Shown here piece by piece: positions 5,314-5,882 of a stretch of 5,882 nucleotides of DNA. Made by a program: the position numbers and the translations under genes. The DNA comes from Candidatus Pelagibacter sp. (GTDB taxonomy: Bacteria > Pseudomonadota > Alphaproteobacteria > Pelagibacterales > Pelagibacteraceae), in contig JAFJTK010000132.1 in the NCBI GenBank assembly GCA_017880265.1, forward strand, positions 1-5,882. Reading direction: 5' to 3'. The notes under the pieces were generated by a model. That model was not told the DNA's origin. It did no database searches and worked only from the letters and a program-made list of their open reading frames with translations. How positions within the stretch are numbered: position 1 is the first letter of the stretch; each line of letters starts with the position of its first letter.

Positions 5314-5320
5314 AGAGGAA
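5314..5320 (+). promoter_or_regulatory. Ribosome binding site of the binding-protein gene
   Basis: AGAGGAA is 5 nt before the ATG at 5326, a strong Shine-Dalgarno that fixes the start and fits a highly expressed periplasmic binding protein. The upstream A/T-rich stretch (about 5281-5312) probably contains the promoter, but no -35/-10 pair stands out. Confidence 0.8.
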
Positions 5321-5325
5321 ATAAA

Positions 5326-5882
5326 ATGAAATTAAATAAAATAATCTTAAGTTTTGTTTCTGCATTAGCAATTATATTATCTTCATCTGTTACATCTTTT
5401 GCAAAAGTTGTAGGAGATAAGATAGTTTTAGGCTCTGCTATTTCATTAACTGGAAAATATTCATCTAATGGTGTTCATACTCAAAACGGTTACAACATGG
5501 CTGTTGATAGAATTAACAGCATGGGTGGTATTAAAGTTGGTGGAAAAACTTATAAGTTTGAAATCATTTATTATGATGATGAGTCAAACCCAAAAAGAGC
5601 TGCACAACTTGCAGAAAGATTAATCAAACAAGATGGTGTTGAATATATGCTTGGTCCATACAGTTCAGGACTAACTAAAGCGATAGCGCCAGTAACAGAA
5701 AAATATGGTGTACCGATGGTTGAAGCAAATGGTGCTTCAAGATCTTTATTTACCAAAGGTTACAAATATTTGTTCGCTGTACTTGCGCCAGCTAATTTAT
5801 ATCTTGATGTAGCTATCGATTTAGCTGTTGAGAAAAATAATGGAAAACCAGTAACTGTTGCAATGGCATTTGAACAAGATGC
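5326..5882 (+). CDS. ABC transporter periplasmic substrate-binding protein, branched-chain amino acid/amide type (LivK-like), 3' end outside window
   Basis: The frame is open from ATG at 5326 to the window edge, giving 185 complete codons of a protein usually about 380-420 long. Residues 1-26 form a Sec signal peptide: Lys2 and Lys5, a hydrophobic core (IILSFVSALAIIL) and a likely cleavage after SFA at Ala26. The mature part begins DKIVLGSAISLTGKYSSNG (31-49), the classic type I periplasmic binding fold opening, followed by NGYNMAVDRINSMGGI (54-69), the YYDDESNPKRAAQLAERLI block (82-100) and LGPYSSGLTKAIAPV (109-123), whose GPYSSG loop contributes to ligand binding in this family. It should capture a small amino acid, amide or related solute in the periplasm for an ABC importer; the permease and ATPase genes are not in the window and may follow downstream. 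The ligand cannot be determined. No lipobox cysteine is seen, so it is soluble rather than lipid-anchored. Confidence 0.94.
   Translation, partial: MKLNKIILSFVSALAIILSSSVTSFAKVVGDKIVLGSAISLTGKYSSNGVHTQNGYNMAVDRINSMGGIKVGGKTYKFEIIYYDDESNPKRAAQLAERLIKQDGVEYMLGPYSSGLTKAIAPVTEKYGVPMVEANGASRSLFTKGYKYLFAVLAPANLYLDVAIDLAVEKNNGKPVTVAMAFEQD

Noticed and set aside
5571..5756. Minus-strand open frame of 61 codons
   Set aside because: It is antisense to conserved periplasmic binding protein motifs, including GPYSSG, and has no independent support.

Overview
The window is AT-rich (roughly 70% by eye, not counted) and densely coded, with start-stop overlaps, very short intergenic gaps and many A/T homopolymer runs. 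Together with the protein sequences this looks like a streamlined marine alphaproteobacterium, most likely the SAR11 clade (Pelagibacterales). That assignment is inference from composition and protein style; no rRNA or other marker gene is present. Eight protein genes are supported, two of them cut by the window edges.

Region 1 (2-3937, plus strand) is a tight run of five genes: the C-terminal part of a DadA-type FAD-dependent amino-acid dehydrogenase, a DMT/EamA-family transporter, a D-2-hydroxyacid dehydrogenase, a histone-deacetylase-fold amidohydrolase, and the methionine sulfoxide reductase MsrB. Junctions are 0 bp, 8-bp overlap, 1-bp overlap (TAATG) and 3 bp, so co-transcription and translational coupling are likely. 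The first four suggest uptake or export and breakdown of an amino- or hydroxy-acid-like compound: oxidative deamination to a 2-oxo acid, reversible reduction to a D-2-hydroxy acid, and removal of an acetyl or acyl group. The actual substrate cannot be read from the sequence.

Region 2 (3946-4500, minus strand) faces region 1 tail to tail across 8 bp. It holds a small TIGR03643/DUF2805-type protein followed 3 bp later by a dithiol glutaredoxin (GrxC type). Glutaredoxin and MsrB are both thiol-redox proteins, so the convergent neighbourhood has a redox theme.

Region 3 (4501-4621) is a 121-bp divergent intergenic segment and the most unusual part of the window. It contains an A/T-rich palindrome and a perfect 11-bp inverted repeat enclosing a 29-nt loop. 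On the minus strand that loop carries a good Shine-Dalgarno-like sequence and a 9-codon micro-ORF (MAKMDYQGP, then stop). It could be a leader element for the lysE-like gene (plus) or for the DUF2805-grxC pair (minus).

Region 4 (4622-5882, plus strand) holds a LysE/RhtB-family amino-acid exporter, an 89-bp intergenic segment with two mutually exclusive small hairpins and a clear ribosome binding site, and the N-terminal part of a secreted periplasmic binding protein of the branched-chain amino acid/amide ABC type. Overall the window is about amino-acid-like substrate transport and turnover plus thiol redox repair. No mobile elements, CRISPR arrays, tRNA or rRNA genes were seen.
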